From contig JAHFED010000005.1 of the NCBI GenBank assembly GCA_023248635.1, forward strand, positions 62,001 to 126,000: 64,000 bases of DNA. Direction: 5' to 3'. The DNA comes from Myxococcales bacterium (GTDB lineage: Bacteria > Myxococcota > UBA727 > VGSZ01). The notes beneath the pieces are model-generated. The model saw only the letters and a list, made by a program, of their open reading frames with translations, made no database searches and was not told the origin of the DNA. The position numbers were made by a program, and so were the translations under genes. This document shows positions 41,722 to 50,508 of the stretch, one piece after another. Within the stretch, counting starts at the first letter, position 1. Each line of letters begins with the position of its first letter.

Positions 41722-43182
41722 ATGCGCGCGCTCCTGCTGACTGTCTTTCTCGGCGCGACGATGGGGGCGTCGTGCACGAGACCCAGCGCTGCCACCCCGG
41801 AGCCCACCACGAGCGACGTCGTCACAGCGCCTGCGACGGGACGAACGCTGCGCTTCTTGTCGCTGGCCGTGCGCGACCAGCCGCCCTCCCTCGAAGAAAC
41901 GCGGGCCTTCGCCGCCGGTGAACGCCCGCTGGACTCCTTCACCAACGAGTGGCTCGCCTCGCCGCAGCACCTGGCCCACGTGCGCCGCTACTTCGCCGAC
42001 TTCTTCGGCATCTCAGCGGGGTTCACCCCCTTCGATCAGTTTCTCCTCGAGAAAAACGCCGACGGCGTCTACCGACTCCCGAAAAAACCCGACTGCACCC
42101 TCGACGAAGCCGTCTTGGTGCCCGCGTGGTGGCTGGAGGAGGGCGAGACCATCCTCATCTGTCCGACGTCGACCTCCGACGCCTTCGTGTTCCCCTCGGA
42201 AGACCCCGAGGTCGTGGCCGTCTGCGGCGATCACGATCCCAAGAACACCAGCGATGGCTGCAGCGTGCTGTGCAACAGCGTCTTCAACCTCGAGCTCGAC
42301 CCACGCTGCGGCTGCGGGCCTGGACAGCTGATGTGCATGCCCTGCGAGCTGCCCGGCACCGACTTTTGCGACGCCGAGCAGGGCCGAGCACGCAGCCGCG
42401 ACGTCGAGCGTGAGTTCAACATCGAGACCATCGAGCGTGGCGTCTTCGCTTATGAAAACGGACTCTCGTGGTTCGACTATCTCGGCGGCGACTTCTTCTA
42501 CGGCAACCGCTCGCTCTATCTCTATTACGTGCTGGCCCAGGGCCATCACCTGACGGGAGAGCTCAGCGGCGACGACGCCCTGGCTCAAGTCTGGGCGATC
42601 CCCATGCACGAGCGCGTGCGAGCCCCGTGGCCAGCAGGCTTTGCGCGCGCCGGCGTCGTCACCTCGCCAGGCTTTCTCAGCACCTACAACACCTTTCGGG
42701 GACGGGCCCGGGTCTTGAGCCAGCGCTTGCTCTGCCACGACGTCGACGAAACCTTGAACGTCGACGGCTACCAGACCTTTCGCAACCCAAGCCTGAGCGA
42801 CGCCGACCGCGCCCACGGCGAAAATCCCTCGTGCAACTTCTGCCACTACGGCCTCGACAACCAGGCCTCGATGCTCTTCGGCTACGACCTCACCGCCACC
42901 GCCGCTTACGACCACACGCCCATTCCCTCGCAGCTGGGACACGTGTTCGGCGTCGACGACGAAGGACCAGCGGCCCTGGTGCGCGGCTACGTCGAAGGCG
43001 CCGACGGCTTCGATGCTTGCATGGCGCAGCGCGCGTTCGCGTCCTTCACCGGCCTCGATTGGCAGCAAGCCCTCACCGACGCCGACCGGGCCGAGCTCAC
43101 GCGCGTGGCCCACGACGGACCGCGCGGCCTCATCCAGACAATTTTGACGTCGCCGGTGTTGCGCACGGCCTCAGCTGAGTAA
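41722..43182 (+). CDS. DUF1592/DUF1585-like lipoprotein with one CxxCH motif
   Basis: ATG at 41722 (a GTG two codons upstream is possible). Signal peptide ends in a lipobox (GATMGASC). 486 residues. LASPQHLAHVRRYFADFFGI and LLCHDVDETLNVDGYQTFRN resemble DUF1592/DUF1588 segments; ENPSCNFCHYGLDNQASMLFGYD has a CxxCH heme motif at the place of the DUF1588 CxxCH. An unusual cysteine-rich insert (DGCSVLCNSVFNLELDPRCG, QLMCMPCELPGTDFC) lies near residues 170-220. It is the third gene of the DUF1501 cluster. Confidence 0.8.
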   Translation: MRALLLTVFLGATMGASCTRPSAATPEPTTSDVVTAPATGRTLRFLSLAVRDQPPSLEETRAFAAGERPLDSFTNEWLASPQHLAHVRRYFADFFGISAGFTPFDQFLLEKNADGVYRLPKKPDCTLDEAVLVPAWWLEEGETILICPTSTSDAFVFPSEDPEVVAVCGDHDPKNTSDGCSVLCNSVFNLELDPRCGCGPGQLMCMPCELPGTDFCDAEQGRARSRDVEREFNIETIERGVFAYENGLSWFDYLGGDFFYGNRSLYLYYVLAQGHHLTGELSGDDALAQVWAIPMHERVRAPWPAGFARAGVVTSPGFLSTYNTFRGRARVLSQRLLCHDVDETLNVDGYQTFRNPSLSDADRAHGENPSCNFCHYGLDNQASMLFGYDLTATAAYDHTPIPSQLGHVFGVDDEGPAALVRGYVEGADGFDACMAQRAFASFTGLDWQQALTDADRAELTRVAHDGPRGLIQTILTSPVLRTASAE

Positions 43183-43187
43183 TCTCG

Positions 43188-43391
43188 CATCCCCTTGATG
43201 TTCGACCGCGTTCCGAGCTGGGAAAGACGCGGGATGATGCGCGTGAAGCACGCCCGCGAAACGCGGAGTTGGTGGGGGGCCCCGCGTCCGGCTCTGCTGG
43301 CGCGGGGGAGGTCTGCATCAGACCTCCCAGAAGAGCATCCCCGACGGAGCTGAACGAGACCGCTCAGCGAGATCGGGGATAAGGCCCGAGC
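43188..43391. repeat. Dispersed 200-bp element F, copy 1
   Basis: The whole gap between the convergent DUF1592-like and etfA genes is nearly identical to 58032-58240. Inner hairpins include GGAGGTCTG / CAGACCTCC, and ACGCGG / CCGCGT. This copy has an extra 10 bp (TTCCGAGCTG) and lacks 14 bp found in the other. No open frame is conserved between copies. Confidence 0.85.
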
Positions 43392-44339
43392 TCAGCCCCG
43401 CGAGGCTTTGATCGCTGCTGTGAGCTCAGGAACCACCTTGAACAAGTCGGCCACCAAGCCGTAGTCGGCGATCTGAAAGATCGGCGCTTCGGGCTCTTTG
43501 TTGATGGCCACGATGCACTTGCTGCCCTTCATGCCGGCGACGTGCTGGATGGCGCCGGAGATGCCGACGGCGATGTAGAGCTCGGGGGCCACCACTTTGC
43601 CGGTCTGGCCCACTTGCCAATCGTTGGGCACCCAGCCGGCGTCGCACACCGCGCGCGAAGCACCGATGGCCGCACCCAGGGCGTCAGCGAGGGGCTCGAT
43701 GATGGTCTTGAAGCCCTCGGGACCCTTGAGGCCGCGGCCGCCGCTGACGACGACGCGGGCGTCGGACAAGGCCGGGCGATCGCTGACGACGGCGTCGAAC
43801 TTCACCCAGCTCATCTTGGACACACCGGGATCGACGTCGATGCTGCCGATCTCTCCCGCGGCTCCCGGCGCCGGCGGCGTGAACTCGGTGGGCCGCACAC
43901 TGACGACCTTCTTCGCCGTGGTGATCTCGACGGTGCCGGTGATGTTGCCGGCCCACATGGGGCGCTTGAAGGTCCTGTCGTCGACGACAGCGCTGATGTC
44001 CGAGGCCATGCCGGCGTTCAAGCGCGCGGCCACACGGGGCAGCAGATCTTTGCCCGCCCCCGTGGCTGCACCCCACACGTGGGTGATGCCCGCGCCAGTG
44101 GCGGCGTCGGCGATGACCTTGGCCCAAGGCTGAGCCAAACGATCTTTCAAACCCTCGTGCTCACCGACCTGCACCTTCTTCACATAAGGAGCGATCTCGG
44201 CAGCGACGCCGGCGACGCCCTGACCCAAGACCACGGCGTAGATGTCTCCGCCGACTTTCTGGGCTGCAGCGACGGCGGCGAGGGTGGCTTTCACGAGCTT
44301 GCCAGCGCTGTGTTCGACGACGATGAGATGGGTGGCCAT
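43392..44339 (-). CDS. etfA: Electron transfer flavoprotein subunit alpha
   Basis: The ATG at 44339 gives [19 protein letters not shown]; 315 residues. Domain I is followed by the FAD-binding C-terminal domain with [50 protein letters not shown] and [22 protein letters not shown]. With EtfB it carries electrons from acyl-CoA dehydrogenases to ETF:quinone oxidoreductase. It follows etfB by 89 bp in the same operon. Confidence 0.95.
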   Translation of the reverse strand: MATHLIVVEHSAGKLVKATLAAVAAAQKVGGDIYAVVLGQGVAGVAAEIAPYVKKVQVGEHEGLKDRLAQPWAKVIADAATGAGITHVWGAATGAGKDLLPRVAARLNAGMASDISAVVDDRTFKRPMWAGNITGTVEITTAKKVVSVRPTEFTPPAPGAAGEIGSIDVDPGVSKMSWVKFDAVVSDRPALSDARVVVSGGRGLKGPEGFKTIIEPLADALGAAIGASRAVCDAGWVPNDWQVGQTGKVVAPELYIAVGISGAIQHVAGMKGSKCIVAINKEPEAPIFQIADYGLVADLFKVVPELTAAIKASRG

Positions 44340-44428
44340 GTTCGCTCCGGGTGTCAAAGTGCCGATGCTTTGAGCCCTTGGGACGGCTCGACATCAAGAA
44401 GAAGAGAAGACGCTTCGCTGCGCGCGAG

Positions 44429-45175
44429 CTAGAGGACCTTGGCTTCGGTCTTGAGCTTTTCCAGGAGGGTGGCGACGTCGGCGACCTTCTGGCCGGCCTT
44501 CTTCGCCGCGGGCTCTTCGAAGCCGATCAGTTTCACCTTGGGCGCCAGATCGACCCCGAGGGTGGCGATGTCTACCTCCTCGAGGGGCTTCTTCTTGGCC
44601 TTCATGATGCCGGGCAACGATGCATAGCGCGGCTCGTTCAAGCGCAAGTCGGTGCTGATCACCGCCGGCAACGTCGTCGACACCGTCTCGAGGCCGCCGT
44701 CGGCTTCGCGCACCACGGTGGCCGTGCGTCCGTCGATGTTGATGGTGTTGGCAAAGGTGGCCTGTCCCCAGCCCAGGAGCTCGGCGAGGATCTGCGAAGC
44801 CTGGTTGCTGTCGTCGTCGATGGCCTGCTTGCCCATCAACACCACATCGGGCTTTTCTTTTTCGACGACCTTGGCCAGCACCTGGGCGACGGCGAAGGAA
44901 TCGAGGGCGGCGTCGCTGCGCACCAAGATGGCGCGGTCGGCACCCATGGCCAGGGCCGAGCGCAGCTGAGCGACGGCGTCGGTGGTGCCGAGGGTGACGA
45001 CGACGACTTCGCCGCCGTGCTTTTCTTTTTGGCGCAGGGCCTCCTCGACGCCGATCTCGTCGAAGGGGTTCATGATCATGTTGACGCCGTCGGTGACGAT
45101 CCCCGATTTGTCGGCCTTGAGCTTGATCTTGGCCTCGTAATCGGTCACGCGCTTCACGGTCACCAGGAACTTCAT
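44429..45175 (-). CDS. etfB: Electron transfer flavoprotein subunit beta
   Basis: The ATG at 45175 follows an AGGAG ribosome-binding site; a GTG two codons upstream is in frame. 248 residues: MKFLVTVKRVTDYEAKIKLK, MNPFDEIGVEEALRQKEKHG, and the family signature DLRLNEPRYASLPGIMKAKKKP near residue 178, which contacts partner dehydrogenases. Binds AMP and pairs with EtfA. A palindrome lies just upstream of the start. Confidence 0.95.
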   Translation of the reverse strand: MKFLVTVKRVTDYEAKIKLKADKSGIVTDGVNMIMNPFDEIGVEEALRQKEKHGGEVVVVTLGTTDAVAQLRSALAMGADRAILVRSDAALDSFAVAQVLAKVVEKEKPDVVLMGKQAIDDDSNQASQILAELLGWGQATFANTINIDGRTATVVREADGGLETVSTTLPAVISTDLRLNEPRYASLPGIMKAKKKPLEEVDIATLGVDLAPKVKLIGFEEPAAKKAGQKVADVATLLEKLKTEAKVL

Positions 45176-45208
45176 CGGCACTCCTCAAACGTCGTCGTCA
45201 ACGACGGA

Positions 45209-45224
45209 TTGACATTCTTGTCAA
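45209..45224 (-). promoter_or_regulatory. TTGACA/TGTCAA palindrome upstream of etfB, possible operator
   Basis: Perfect inverted repeat TTGACA-N4-TGTCAA, 34 bp before the etfB start. One arm could also serve as a sigma-70-type -35 box on the minus strand, so a repressor or activator binding here would control the etf operon. The rest of the gap 45176-45317 shows no gene. Confidence 0.4.
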
Positions 45225-45317
45225 CAGGCACGCTTGGTGGCGCTCTAGCGGCTCTGCATCAAGGCTGCAATCTCGACGATGCCTCGCGCCCCATCGCCGT
45301 CGCGGAGTCCCAGCTCG

Positions 45318-46964
45318 TCAGTCGTCGTCGCCGTCGACGTAGACGGGCAGATCGAGGGTTGGTCTGGGCGTCATCGCGATCGGGGGCTTGGGCTTTGGCG
45401 CCGTCGGCATCGCCGACAGGAGCATCGTGGGCGCGGCGTCTGCAGACCCGGGCTTCGCCGTCGCGGCGCGCAGCAGAACCGTGGCCGCGGCGTCGACCGA
45501 GGCTGGTTTGGCCGTCGCCGCGTGCAGCAGGACCGTAGGAGCCTCGCCTGAGCCCGGACCGACGGAGGACGCGCGCAACACCACGGTGGGGGCGGCGTCG
45601 CTCGATCCTGGAGCGGTGTGAGCGGCGCTGAGCATCACCGTCGGCGGCGCCATCGACGACGGCGTCGCCATGGCCGGCATGGCGATGGTGCGGGCAGCAT
45701 CGATGGGGGGTGACTCGGCCGTCCGGCCTGAAGTTTGGATGTTCAAGACGCTGGCGTGTCCTGAAAGCTGAGCACTGGCAGCCCGAACGGAGGGCGGTGC
45801 ACGGGCGGCCGCGACGGGGGGCGCGGGACCATCGAGCTCCGAGAGGTCGACGTCTTCTTCGAACACGATGATGGGAATCGACAGCGTCGAAACGGGATCG
45901 ACCTTGGTGCGGGGGGACCGCAGGGCTTGGGTCGGCGACGACACCTCCAGGGCCGATTCGTCGTCGAGGGACCGGGGATCCGGCGGCGGCGGAAGAGGAA
46001 AGGGATGTTGACCCAGCGCCGACGACGCCTGTGCGCCGGCATCGGGGATGGTGGGCACCACGTCGTCGGCGCCGAATTCGCCGGAGACGTCGCCTTGGGG
46101 TTGGGTGGCCATGATCCGCCGGGCCACCTCGGCGCCATCGCCGAGCTTGCTCTCGATCTGAGCAAAGACCTGCGCGAGCTGAGCGGCGTCGCACATCCGG
46201 CGGCTGCGATCGTCCATGCGGAGCATGCTGAAAAAAGTGCGCTCCAAGAGGTGGTGCAGCTGCTCGTCGACGCCCTTGTTCATGATGCGGCCGTCGAGGA
46301 TGGCGGCCAGCACGGCTTGTTGATGCCCCCGTGCCGCCTTGCGCCCTACGGCCGCTTCGAAGAGGGAGACGCCCAGGGCCCAGATGTCGGTGCCAGGCGA
46401 ATAGGACATGCCGGCGAAGAGATCGGGGCTGAGATAGCGAAAGGTGCCCTTCAACATGCCCGTCATCGTCTTGCCGGCAGTGTTCTCGTCGGAGCGCGCG
46501 ATGCCGAGGTCGATGAGCAACACGTGGCCGCGACGGTCCACCAGGATGTTTCCCGGCGTGACATCGCGGTGCAGCATGTGCAGCGGTCGGCCTTCTTCGT
46601 CTTTGGCCTGGTGAATCCAAGCCAGCGCGCTGCAGATCTGTTTGCCGATGTGGGCCACCATCACCGCCGGCAGCGGTCCCACCTGCTCGCGCAGATCTTT
46701 GAGCGAAGCGCCGTCGACGAAGTCGATGACCAGCACCGGTTTTTTGCCGGCGAAGAAAAAATCCCGCGTCTTGACGATGTGGTCGTGGCGCAGCCGAAAC
46801 CCGACGCGAGCTTCGTCTTTGAGGCGGGCGGCGGTCTCTGCTGAAGGGTGCAGCGGAACCTTCAACACCACGAGTTGGTCGTCGGGAGCGCGGCCCAGGA
46901 GCACCTCGCCCATGCCGCCTTCGCCGAGCTTCCGAATCACGCGGTAGGCGCCGAGCATCTCCAT
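45318..46964 (-). CDS. Hanks-type Ser/Thr protein kinase with repetitive C-terminal tail
   Basis: 548 residues. Kinase domain 5-280: glycine loop LGEGGMGEV, Lys35 in VVLKVPL, Glu in KDEARVGF, catalytic HRDVTPGN (Asp134), DLG in place of DFG (152-154), and GTFRYLSPDLFAG. There is no membrane segment. The remainder is Ala/Pro/Ser-rich with regularly spaced T-x-x-L motifs (PTVML, PTVVL, PTVLL, ATVLL, PTMLL, PTLDL), candidate autophosphorylation and FHA-docking sites. A C-type palindrome lies in frame at 45738-45765 (about residues 400-409). Divergent from the PEGA protein. Confidence 0.9.
   Translation of the reverse strand: MEMLGAYRVIRKLGEGGMGEVLLGRAPDDQLVVLKVPLHPSAETAARLKDEARVGFRLRHDHIVKTRDFFFAGKKPVLVIDFVDGASLKDLREQVGPLPAVMVAHIGKQICSALAWIHQAKDEEGRPLHMLHRDVTPGNILVDRRGHVLLIDLGIARSDENTAGKTMTGMLKGTFRYLSPDLFAGMSYSPGTDIWALGVSLFEAAVGRKAARGHQQAVLAAILDGRIMNKGVDEQLHHLLERTFFSMLRMDDRSRRMCDAAQLAQVFAQIESKLGDGAEVARRIMATQPQGDVSGEFGADDVVPTIPDAGAQASSALGQHPFPLPPPPDPRSLDDESALEVSSPTQALRSPRTKVDPVSTLSIPIIVFEEDVDLSELDGPAPPVAAARAPPSVRAASAQLSGHASVLNIQTSGRTAESPPIDAARTIAMPAMATPSSMAPPTVMLSAAHTAPGSSDAAPTVVLRASSVGPGSGEAPTVLLHAATAKPASVDAAATVLLRAATAKPGSADAAPTMLLSAMPTAPKPKPPIAMTPRPTLDLPVYVDGDDD
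45738..45765 (+). repeat. C-type TGGC-loop palindrome, copy C1
   Basis: GTTCAAGACGC, loop TGGC, then GTGTCCTGAA; the full consensus stem would be GTTCAAGACGC / GCGTCTTGAAC. It lies inside the kinase gene, where the opposite strand codes for GHASVLNIQ. Confidence 0.7.
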
Positions 46965-47120
46965 CTCGGCGGAGCGTACAGTGCAGCGGATGTCGAGAGC
47001 ACATCAGCAGCGGGACAGTCCGTCTTGGCGCCCACCCCAGCGCACATGCCCGGCTAGACTCGACCAGAACCAGACCACGACGACACCTCTGACCAGACCG
47101 CAGCGCAAGCAGGTGCCTTC

Positions 47121-48518
47121 TTGACAGCTCCCCACCGACCCCTCGGCGCCGCCGCCGTCCTTGTCCTTGTCGTTGCCCTGGGAGCAGCGCCAGAAGCCCG
47201 CGCCGTTCGCACCATCTGCACCACCAACAAGGCGCTCAAGGTCAGCCTGAAAAAGCCCGACAAGTCGACGTCGTGGGTGGTGCTGCCGACGGGGACACTC
47301 GTCGAGATCCGCGCCCGCGCCAAAGACTGGAGCGAGGTCGGCACCGTCGACGGCTTCGCCCGCGCCGCCTCCATCTACCTCGACCAGGCTTGTGCCCTGC
47401 CTGCGCTGCGGGCCGCGGGGGCACGCATCGCGAAGAAGCCCGAGGCCACGACCGAGCCCAAGACCCCGCCAAAGACCGAGGCCGAGACCGAGCCGACGAC
47501 GACGACGCCGACGCCGCCGACGGTTGCGCTTGCCACGCCGACGCCAACGACGCCCGAGCCCACGCCCGAGCCGACGCCACCTGAAGCACCGCGCTGGGTG
47601 ATTCCAGAAGGGGTCACGGCGCCCGATTCGACGCAGCCCGAGCTTCCGGCCGAACAGACCGTGAGCGCGCAGCCACAGCGACCCTGGGAAGCCGAGGGCA
47701 GCGTCTACGAAGAGCTCGACCTCAAGGACATCGGCACCGGCGTGGGTCGACGGTTGGTGGCGGTGCTCGATCTTAAGGCCAACGCTGGGGCCGAGAAGCT
47801 CTCTGAAGCCTTGACGACGGTGTTGAACGCCGACCTCGGCGGCCGCGACGGGCTGCGGGCCATCTCGCGCAACGAAGTGAAGTCGGTGATCGAGCACCAG
47901 GCCGAGGCCCAGCTCACCGGCTGCGCATCGGTGAATTGCGCCGCCGATCTCGCCAAGCTGCTCGACGCCGAGCTGGTGGTGGCGGGCAGCGTCGACGTCA
48001 TCGAAGACGCTCACGTGCTCTCGGTCTCGTTGATCGATCCCGCGGTACCGATGGTGCTGACCCGCGAGCAGATCGCTTGGCGCGACGACCCCGACGAAAT
48101 GATCGCTGCCATTCGTCCCGTGGTCGATCGCCTCTTGGCAGGCTCTGGGGCTTCCGCGCTGTCGGGAACGTTGGAGGTCTTTGCCCAAGGAGGCACCACC
48201 ATCGTCGTCGACGGCAAAGAAGTCGGCCGCACGCCCCTCGACCTGCCGTTGACCCTCGGCGTCGGCATCCACCGCCTGCTGCTCACCCAGGGCGGCTTCG
48301 AAAGCCAGACCCACGACGCCGCCGTCGCCAACGGCGAAAACACCATCTTGCGCGCCGAGCTCGTCGAAGAGCCCTACTACACGCAGTGGTGGTTCTGGAC
48401 GGCCACCGGTGGAGGGCTCTTGGCCGCCGCCGGCGTCGCTGTCGGCGTCACCGCCTACGGGGTGCTCGAAAACGCCAAGAGCCAGCCGCCCCGCCTCGTC
48501 GTGGGCGCCAAGGAATAG
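47121..48518 (+). CDS. Membrane-anchored PEGA-domain protein
   Basis: It starts with TTG at 47121 after AGGTG. Signal peptide to about residue 28 (GAAAVLVLVVALGAAPEARA). An SH3-like part follows (VSLKKPDKSTSWVVLPTGTLVEIRARAKDW), then a Thr/Pro/Glu-rich linker (about 105-195). Next comes a domain like that at 33-34 kb (GRRLVAVLDLKANAGAEKLSEALTTVL, LTGCASVNCAADLAKLLDAELVVAG), a PEGA domain (GGTTIVVDGKEVGRTPLDLPLTLGVGIHRL) and a C-terminal membrane helix (WWFWTATGGGLLAAAGVAVGV). The CxxxxxCAADLA motif is shared with the 33-34 kb protein, so the two are paralogues. Convergent with a GNAT gene. Confidence 0.82.
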   Translation: MTAPHRPLGAAAVLVLVVALGAAPEARAVRTICTTNKALKVSLKKPDKSTSWVVLPTGTLVEIRARAKDWSEVGTVDGFARAASIYLDQACALPALRAAGARIAKKPEATTEPKTPPKTEAETEPTTTTPTPPTVALATPTPTTPEPTPEPTPPEAPRWVIPEGVTAPDSTQPELPAEQTVSAQPQRPWEAEGSVYEELDLKDIGTGVGRRLVAVLDLKANAGAEKLSEALTTVLNADLGGRDGLRAISRNEVKSVIEHQAEAQLTGCASVNCAADLAKLLDAELVVAGSVDVIEDAHVLSVSLIDPAVPMVLTREQIAWRDDPDEMIAAIRPVVDRLLAGSGASALSGTLEVFAQGGTTIVVDGKEVGRTPLDLPLTLGVGIHRLLLTQGGFESQTHDAAVANGENTILRAELVEEPYYTQWWFWTATGGGLLAAAGVAVGVTAYGVLENAKSQPPRLVVGAKE

Positions 48519-49034
48519 TCAGCGCAGCAGGCGCAGGGTCGCGTTTTTGCGGGAGACGAAGCCGAGGCGTTCATAGAGAGCACGAGCGCGGAGGTTGCGC
48601 GGCGAGACCTCGAGCTCGAAGGCCACCGCCCGTCGACAAAAGGGCAAGGTGCCGCGGGCGAGTCCCTGCACCAACATGGAGCCCAGGCCCCGATTCCGCT
48701 GCGCGGCGACGACATAGAGCTCGTCGATGGTGCACACCTCCCCGTGCAGCTCGTTGCTCCAAAAGGAGCAGAGCAGCGCGTAGCCGACGAGCGCCTCGCC
48801 AGCGCCCGCCGCGACGACCTCACGCCCCATCTTGGCGGCGCAGACGACGGCGAGGCCTCGCACCGGCTCCCGCGCGAAGGTGCGCAAGGTGCGCGCGATG
48901 ACCCGCGCGCTCATGGGCTTTTGGCCCGGGTCTTCTTGGTAGAGAGCCTGGCTCATGGCGATGATGACGCTGTGATCCCTCAGGCGCGCGCGACGCCAGC
49001 GGGGCCCAGTCGAAGCCGACGTCGTCGCCCTCAC
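48519..49034 (-). CDS. GNAT-family N-acetyltransferase
   Basis: GTG start at 49034 overlaps the stop of the upstream lipoprotein gene. 171 residues with the GNAT core: EALVGYALLCSFWSNELHGEVCTIDELYV (beta4), AAQRNRGLGSMLVQGLARG (the Q/RxxGxG/A acetyl-CoA loop), and NLRARALYERLGFVSRKNATL. The substrate is unknown; it may be a small molecule or protein N-terminus. Confidence 0.9.
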   Translation of the reverse strand: MRATTSASTGPRWRRARLRDHSVIIAMSQALYQEDPGQKPMSARVIARTLRTFAREPVRGLAVVCAAKMGREVVAAGAGEALVGYALLCSFWSNELHGEVCTIDELYVVAAQRNRGLGSMLVQGLARGTLPFCRRAVAFELEVSPRNLRARALYERLGFVSRKNATLRLLR

Positions 49035-49456
49035 TCGCTGATCTTGAGTGTGATCTCTTGGGTGCTTGAGCTGTGCTGCAAACCATCGGTGGCCCGCGCG
49101 CCGATGCGAAAGGTGCCTCCTGGCACAGCAGAGCTGTCGAGCGCGAGCTCCAGCACGAATTCAAGCGTGCCGTCGGTGACGCCGAGAGCGAGGCCACTCT
49201 CGAGAAAAAGCGCGGTCAAGCCGAGAGCACCAGCTGTGGTGGGCCGATCATCGATGAAGGTCTCCAACACCCCGTCCGAGAGGTCTCCGTCGCCGTCGTG
49301 GAAGTCCACGGACAGGAGCAGCACCAGGGCCGAGTCCTCGGCCGATCCATCGAAGCGGAAGTCCGAGAGAGCAGGCGTGACGCCGTCGTCGCAGCCGATG
49401 GTCCCGATCAGCCCAAGCGAGAGCACCCACGCCCACCGAGGGGCCCGACGCGCCAT
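49031..49456 (-). CDS. Small lipoprotein of unknown function
   Basis: ATG 49456 is chosen because of a GAGG sequence 7 bp upstream; a TTG at 49462 is in frame. Signal peptide with lipobox LIGTIGC. 141 residues, beta-rich, acidic (LSDFRFDGSAEDSALVLLLSVDFHDGDGDL, LEFVLELALDSSAVPGGTFRIGARATDGLQ), the last piece resembling an Ig-like or cadherin-type strand pair. Stop overlaps the GNAT start. Confidence 0.75.
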   Translation of the reverse strand: MARRAPRWAWVLSLGLIGTIGCDDGVTPALSDFRFDGSAEDSALVLLLSVDFHDGDGDLSDGVLETFIDDRPTTAGALGLTALFLESGLALGVTDGTLEFVLELALDSSAVPGGTFRIGARATDGLQHSSSTQEITLKISE

Positions 49457-49458
49457 GA

Positions 49459-50055
49459 TCAATCCTCGTCGTCGTCGATGTCGTCGTCGTCGATGTCCTC
49501 ATCATCGCCGATGATGCTGCGCACCTTGGAGCGGCCGTAGGTGTCGCCGCCGATGCCGCCGATGACGCCGCCGATCACGGAGCCCACCATGGTACCAACG
49601 ATGGGCATCGCGAGCGTACCGACCATCGAGCCCACCCAAGCGCCGCCGGCCGCGCCGACGAGGCCGACGCCGTTGCCGCCCATCCGCTCCGCGAATTCGC
49701 GGCCGTCGATGTCGCCCTTGGCCAGGCGCAGGCCATCGCGCGCGGTGTCGAATGCAAACAGGGCCGCCGACGCCGCCGCGATGGGGCGCTTGCCGATCTC
49801 CTTGAACACCCGCTTGGCGGTCTCGTTGGTCAGGCGCTTGGCGAGCTCCTTGGCACCGAGGTGCGCGGTCTGGCTGACGACGACCTTGCCGAAGCCTTCC
49901 TTGGCGATCGCGTTCCAGCGTTGCCGGGCCCGCTCGCCGAGTGCCTTGGGGCGCCCGTCTTCGTGCACGGTCTCCATGTCACGGTCGCGCTCGCGGCTGG
50001 CCGCGTTGCCGACCGCCACACTCGCGGACATCACCACATCGCTGATGATCGACAT
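49459..50055 (-). CDS. Glycine-zipper protein with acidic tail
   Basis: ATG 50055 gives MSIISDVVMSASVAVGN, 198 residues. A helical middle (RWNAIAKEGFGKVVVSQTAHLGAKELAKRL) is followed by a glycine-zipper hydrophobic stretch (GGNGVGLVGAAGGAWVGSMV, GTMVGSVIGGVIGGIGGDTYG) able to insert in or associate with membranes, and an Asp-rich end (DDEDIDDDDIDDDED) made by GAC/GAT repeats. No family is recognised. It precedes the lipoprotein and GNAT genes in a probable operon. Confidence 0.75.
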   Translation of the reverse strand: MSIISDVVMSASVAVGNAASRERDRDMETVHEDGRPKALGERARQRWNAIAKEGFGKVVVSQTAHLGAKELAKRLTNETAKRVFKEIGKRPIAAASAALFAFDTARDGLRLAKGDIDGREFAERMGGNGVGLVGAAGGAWVGSMVGTLAMPIVGTMVGSVIGGVIGGIGGDTYGRSKVRSIIGDDEDIDDDDIDDDED

Positions 50056-50169
50056 CGTTCGCCTTCGCCTTCCAGAGCAGCCCGTGTCCTTCGACCTGGG
50101 AACGATGCGCACGCTCGCTCCAGCGGACAAGCTACTCCAGAGCCGGCCGTCGATCCCGCTTCTGACCGG

Positions 50170-50508
50170 TTAGTTCGACATCACGATCACCCCAGCGCAC
50201 TCGTTGAAGCAGGTGATGAAGTCGCCCGGACAGGTGTCGGCGTTGGTGAGGCAGTCCCGGCACTCCTCGACGTCGGCTTCAAAGTTGTCGCTGGTGCGGG
50301 CTTCGGACATGCAGTCGTCGGTGCAGCTCACCGGATCGAATCCGTCGCGGGGGTTGCACTCGTCCCAACGGTCGCAGACGTCGGTGCACTCCGGACTGGA
50401 GTTGCCGTCGGCGCGGGCGTCGTTGTTGTCGAAGTCCAGGTCGCAGGCGACCATGAGAGCAGCGACGGGAACCACACCAAAAGCAAGGATGCGAAGGGCG
50501 TTGAACAT
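50170..50508 (-). CDS. Small cysteine-rich lipoprotein
   Basis: ATG 50508 after a CAGGAG ribosome-binding site. Signal peptide with lipobox AALMVAC. 112 residues with ten further cysteines in a pattern of pairs (ECTDVCDRWDEC, SCTDDCMSEA, ECRDCLTNADTCPGDFITCFNEC). Related in style to the small lipoprotein at 32.3-32.5 kb. Function unknown; probably surface-anchored and disulfide-stabilised. Confidence 0.82.
   Translation of the reverse strand: MFNALRILAFGVVPVAALMVACDLDFDNNDARADGNSSPECTDVCDRWDECNPRDGFDPVSCTDDCMSEARTSDNFEADVEECRDCLTNADTCPGDFITCFNECAGVIVMSN

Noticed and set aside
43188-43391. Small RNA gene in element F
   Set aside because: Hairpins are present but no promoter or T-run terminator can be seen in either copy, so an ncRNA call is not supported.
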